Shown piece by piece: positions 13,308 through 14,553 of a stretch of 14,553 nt of DNA; the first letter of the stretch is position 1, and the number at the start of each line of letters is the position of its first letter. The position numbers and the translations under genes were made by a program. This stretch comes from an uncultured Chitinophagaceae bacterium (lineage in GTDB: Bacteria; Bacteroidota; Bacteroidia; Chitinophagales; Chitinophagaceae), in the NCBI GenBank assembly GCA_934502905.1, contig CAKSVK010000089.1:1-14553 (forward strand). Reading direction: 5' to 3'. The notes under the pieces are model-generated. The model searched no databases. It had not been told where the DNA came from and saw only the letters and a list, made by a program, of their open reading frames with translations.

Positions 13308-13595
13308 GTTTTGGGAATTCAGGATGCAGATACAAGATGCAAGACACAGGCTGGTCCCGGGTTTGGAGCACATATCTGCCTGGATCCTGTAACCCGGATC
13401 TTGTGTAAAGGCGAAGGTGCTAGGTCTTAAAGCTTTTTCAAATCAGCATATTTTCACATTCTGTCCCTGCAATCTGAGTTTACGATCCACTAACCGGGTA
13501 CCGTATCCTGCAGCTCCTTGCCTGTCATGGCATCATAATTGTGCTTTAAATATCCTGTTTCTGAATATATTGTTCATTTTTCTGTAAATTAAAGC
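13308..13595. other. Intergenic region with low-complexity repeat and imperfect hairpin
   Basis: 288 bp between the fucosidase and the aldo/keto reductase, no gene seen. Near its start lie degenerate direct repeats of GATGCA/CAAGATGCAAGA type (13323-13344). ACAAGAT (13332-13338) and CCGGGTT (13357-13363) nest with AACCCGG (13391-13397) and ATCTTGT (13398-13404), forming an imperfect hairpin that may terminate the fucosidase transcript. The remainder should hold the promoter of the reductase gene, but no clear consensus was found. Confidence 0.5.
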
Positions 13596-14450
13596 ATGAA
13601 GATACTCACACTTAATGACGGACATACGATACCGGCTTTGGGTTTTGGTACCTACAAGGCCACGGAAGACCAGGCAATCGCCGCCATTAAATATGCAGCG
13701 GAAAAGGGATACAGGCTGTTTGATACGGCTGCCAAATATGGAAATGAAGAGGTGGTAGGCGCAGGTATCCGGAAGTGTGGTATACCCAGAGATGAGCTGT
13801 TCATTACTACGAAAGTATGGCGGGAGGAGCTGGGATACCAGGAAACAAAGAGAGCGCTGGACAAGTCGCTGATGCGGTTGCAGCTTGATTACATTGATCT
13901 GTACCTTATTCATTGGCCTGCCAATGAACGAAATTATACGAACTGGCAAAAAACAAATGCGGAAACCTGGAAAGCAATGGAAGAGTTGCAGCAGCAGGGA
14001 AAAATAAGATCCATCGGTGTGAGTAATTTTTTCCAGGTGCACCTGGAAGCGCTGATGCAAACTGCAAAAGTAAAACCTGCTGTTAACCAGATAGAGTTCC
14101 ATCCCGGGGACCGGCAGCCGGAAGTAACCTCTTACTGCCAGGAACATGATATTACCGTGGAAGCATGGTCTCCGCTGGCACGTGGGCAGATATCCGGAAA
14201 TGAGTACCTGCAGGCGCTTGCCCGAAACTACCATAAATCCGTTTCGCAGATCTGTCTCCGCTGGGCACTGCAACACGAGGTAATTCCCATACCAAAATCC
14301 ACTACCGGAGAGAGGATTGCAGAGAATATAAATGTCTTTGATTTTTCGCTTACGGAAGAAGAAATGGCACAAATAGACAACCTGCCGCCAATGGGATTCA
14401 GTGGTGAGCTGCCGGACATCTGGCCCGATCGTTTAACATTAACAGATTAA
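13596..14450 (+). CDS. Aldo/keto reductase (NADPH-dependent)
   Basis: 284 residues, the usual length of a bacterial AKR with a TIM-barrel fold. The catalytic tetrad is complete: Asp43 and Tyr48 in LFDTAAKYGN, Lys73 in ITTKVW, His106 in LYLIHWPA. The family signatures are visible: DGHTIPALGFGTYKA at the start, GVSNF (141-145), NQIEFHP (164-170), and the cofactor-phosphate-binding segment IPIPKSTTGERIAENI near residues 230-245, expected for NADPH. The enzyme should reduce aldehydes or ketones, including sugars or methylglyoxal-like compounds, in the cytoplasm. The AKR5-type likeness (2,5-diketo-D-gluconate reductase group) is suggested by length and motifs only. It starts 288 bp after the fucosidase, so it may be an independent unit. 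It ends 1 nt before the lipoprotein gene, so the two are probably cotranscribed. Confidence 0.95.
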   Translation: MKILTLNDGHTIPALGFGTYKATEDQAIAAIKYAAEKGYRLFDTAAKYGNEEVVGAGIRKCGIPRDELFITTKVWREELGYQETKRALDKSLMRLQLDYIDLYLIHWPANERNYTNWQKTNAETWKAMEELQQQGKIRSIGVSNFFQVHLEALMQTAKVKPAVNQIEFHPGDRQPEVTSYCQEHDITVEAWSPLARGQISGNEYLQALARNYHKSVSQICLRWALQHEVIPIPKSTTGERIAENINVFDFSLTEEEMAQIDNLPPMGFSGELPDIWPDRLTLTD

Positions 14451-14451
14451 A

Positions 14452-14553
14452 ATGATACAATCAATCTTTCGTCTGGCTATTGCCGTTGTATTACTGGCAT
14501 CCTGTCAGACCCCGGATGAGAAGCAAAAAGATCAAACGATCCTTTTCAAAAAT
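14452..14553 (+). CDS. Lipoprotein gene, 5' part only (cut by window edge)
   Basis: The ATG at 14452 lies 1 nt after the stop of the aldo/keto reductase gene and the frame stays open for 34 codons to the right edge. The translation begins MIQSIFRLAIAVVLLASC, a lipoprotein signal with lipobox LASC and lipidated Cys18, followed by QTPDEKQKDQ. The mature domain starts only just before the edge, so its function cannot be seen. The 1-nt spacing implies translational coupling with the reductase, suggesting a role in the same process. Confidence 0.8.
   Translation, partial: MIQSIFRLAIAVVLLASCQTPDEKQKDQTILFKN

Noticed and set aside
13533..14372. 279-codon minus-strand open frame
   Set aside because: Antisense to the aldo/keto reductase with a complete catalytic tetrad; a Cys/Phe-rich shadow frame.

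Overview
The window looks like chromosome from a Bacteroidota bacterium, most likely a Chitinophaga-type member of the Chitinophagaceae. This is inferred from moderate GC, weak Shine-Dalgarno sites, a GH29 fucosidase and other proteins with lipoprotein signals, a sensor kinase with a TPR-like periplasmic half, and the protein families present. No rRNA, tRNA, transposase, integrase or CRISPR array was found.

Layout. (1) 1-460, minus strand: 5' part of an unrecognised secreted protein in visibly AT-richer DNA, then 524 bp without a convincing gene. (2) 985-3061, minus strand: a tight three-gene operon, read as a SirB1/transglutaminase-like protein, a membrane-anchored DUF4258 protein and a PlsC-type acyltransferase, with a strong hairpin downstream as the probable terminator. 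(3) 3435-4223, plus strand: a PhzF-family isomerase/epimerase. (4) 4224-4523: an intergenic stretch with a CGCAGA-type repeat cluster. (5) 4524-5388, minus strand: an ECF-like sigma factor and, 1 nt later, a small two-helix membrane protein that may be its partner. (6) 5667-8574, plus strand: a module of a 751-residue Cys- and Trp-rich beta-sandwich-type protein, possibly a 35-residue hydrophobic peptide, a DUF1360 membrane protein and an 81-residue CNC-motif protein. (7) 8691-11286, minus strand: a two-component system, a HisKA_3 sensor kinase followed by a NarL/LuxR-type response regulator. (8) 11886-13307, plus strand: a lipoprotein GH29 alpha-L-fucosidase. (9) 13596-14553, plus strand: an aldo/keto reductase and, 1 nt later, the beginning of a lipoprotein gene cut by the window edge.

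How the parts may work together. The module at 5667-8574 is the best candidate for an undescribed system. Its three main proteins all carry closely spaced cysteines (CxC, CCCxC or CxxC), the genes are adjacent and partly overlapping, and none has a predicted function. It lies divergently from a sigma-factor operon, with direct and inverted repeats in the shared intergenic region, so co-regulation is possible but unproven. The 599-bp region between the kinase and the fucosidase holds a perfect 26-bp palindrome, and its two octamers recur in swapped order directly before the fucosidase start codon. This suggests a shared regulator of that divergent pair.
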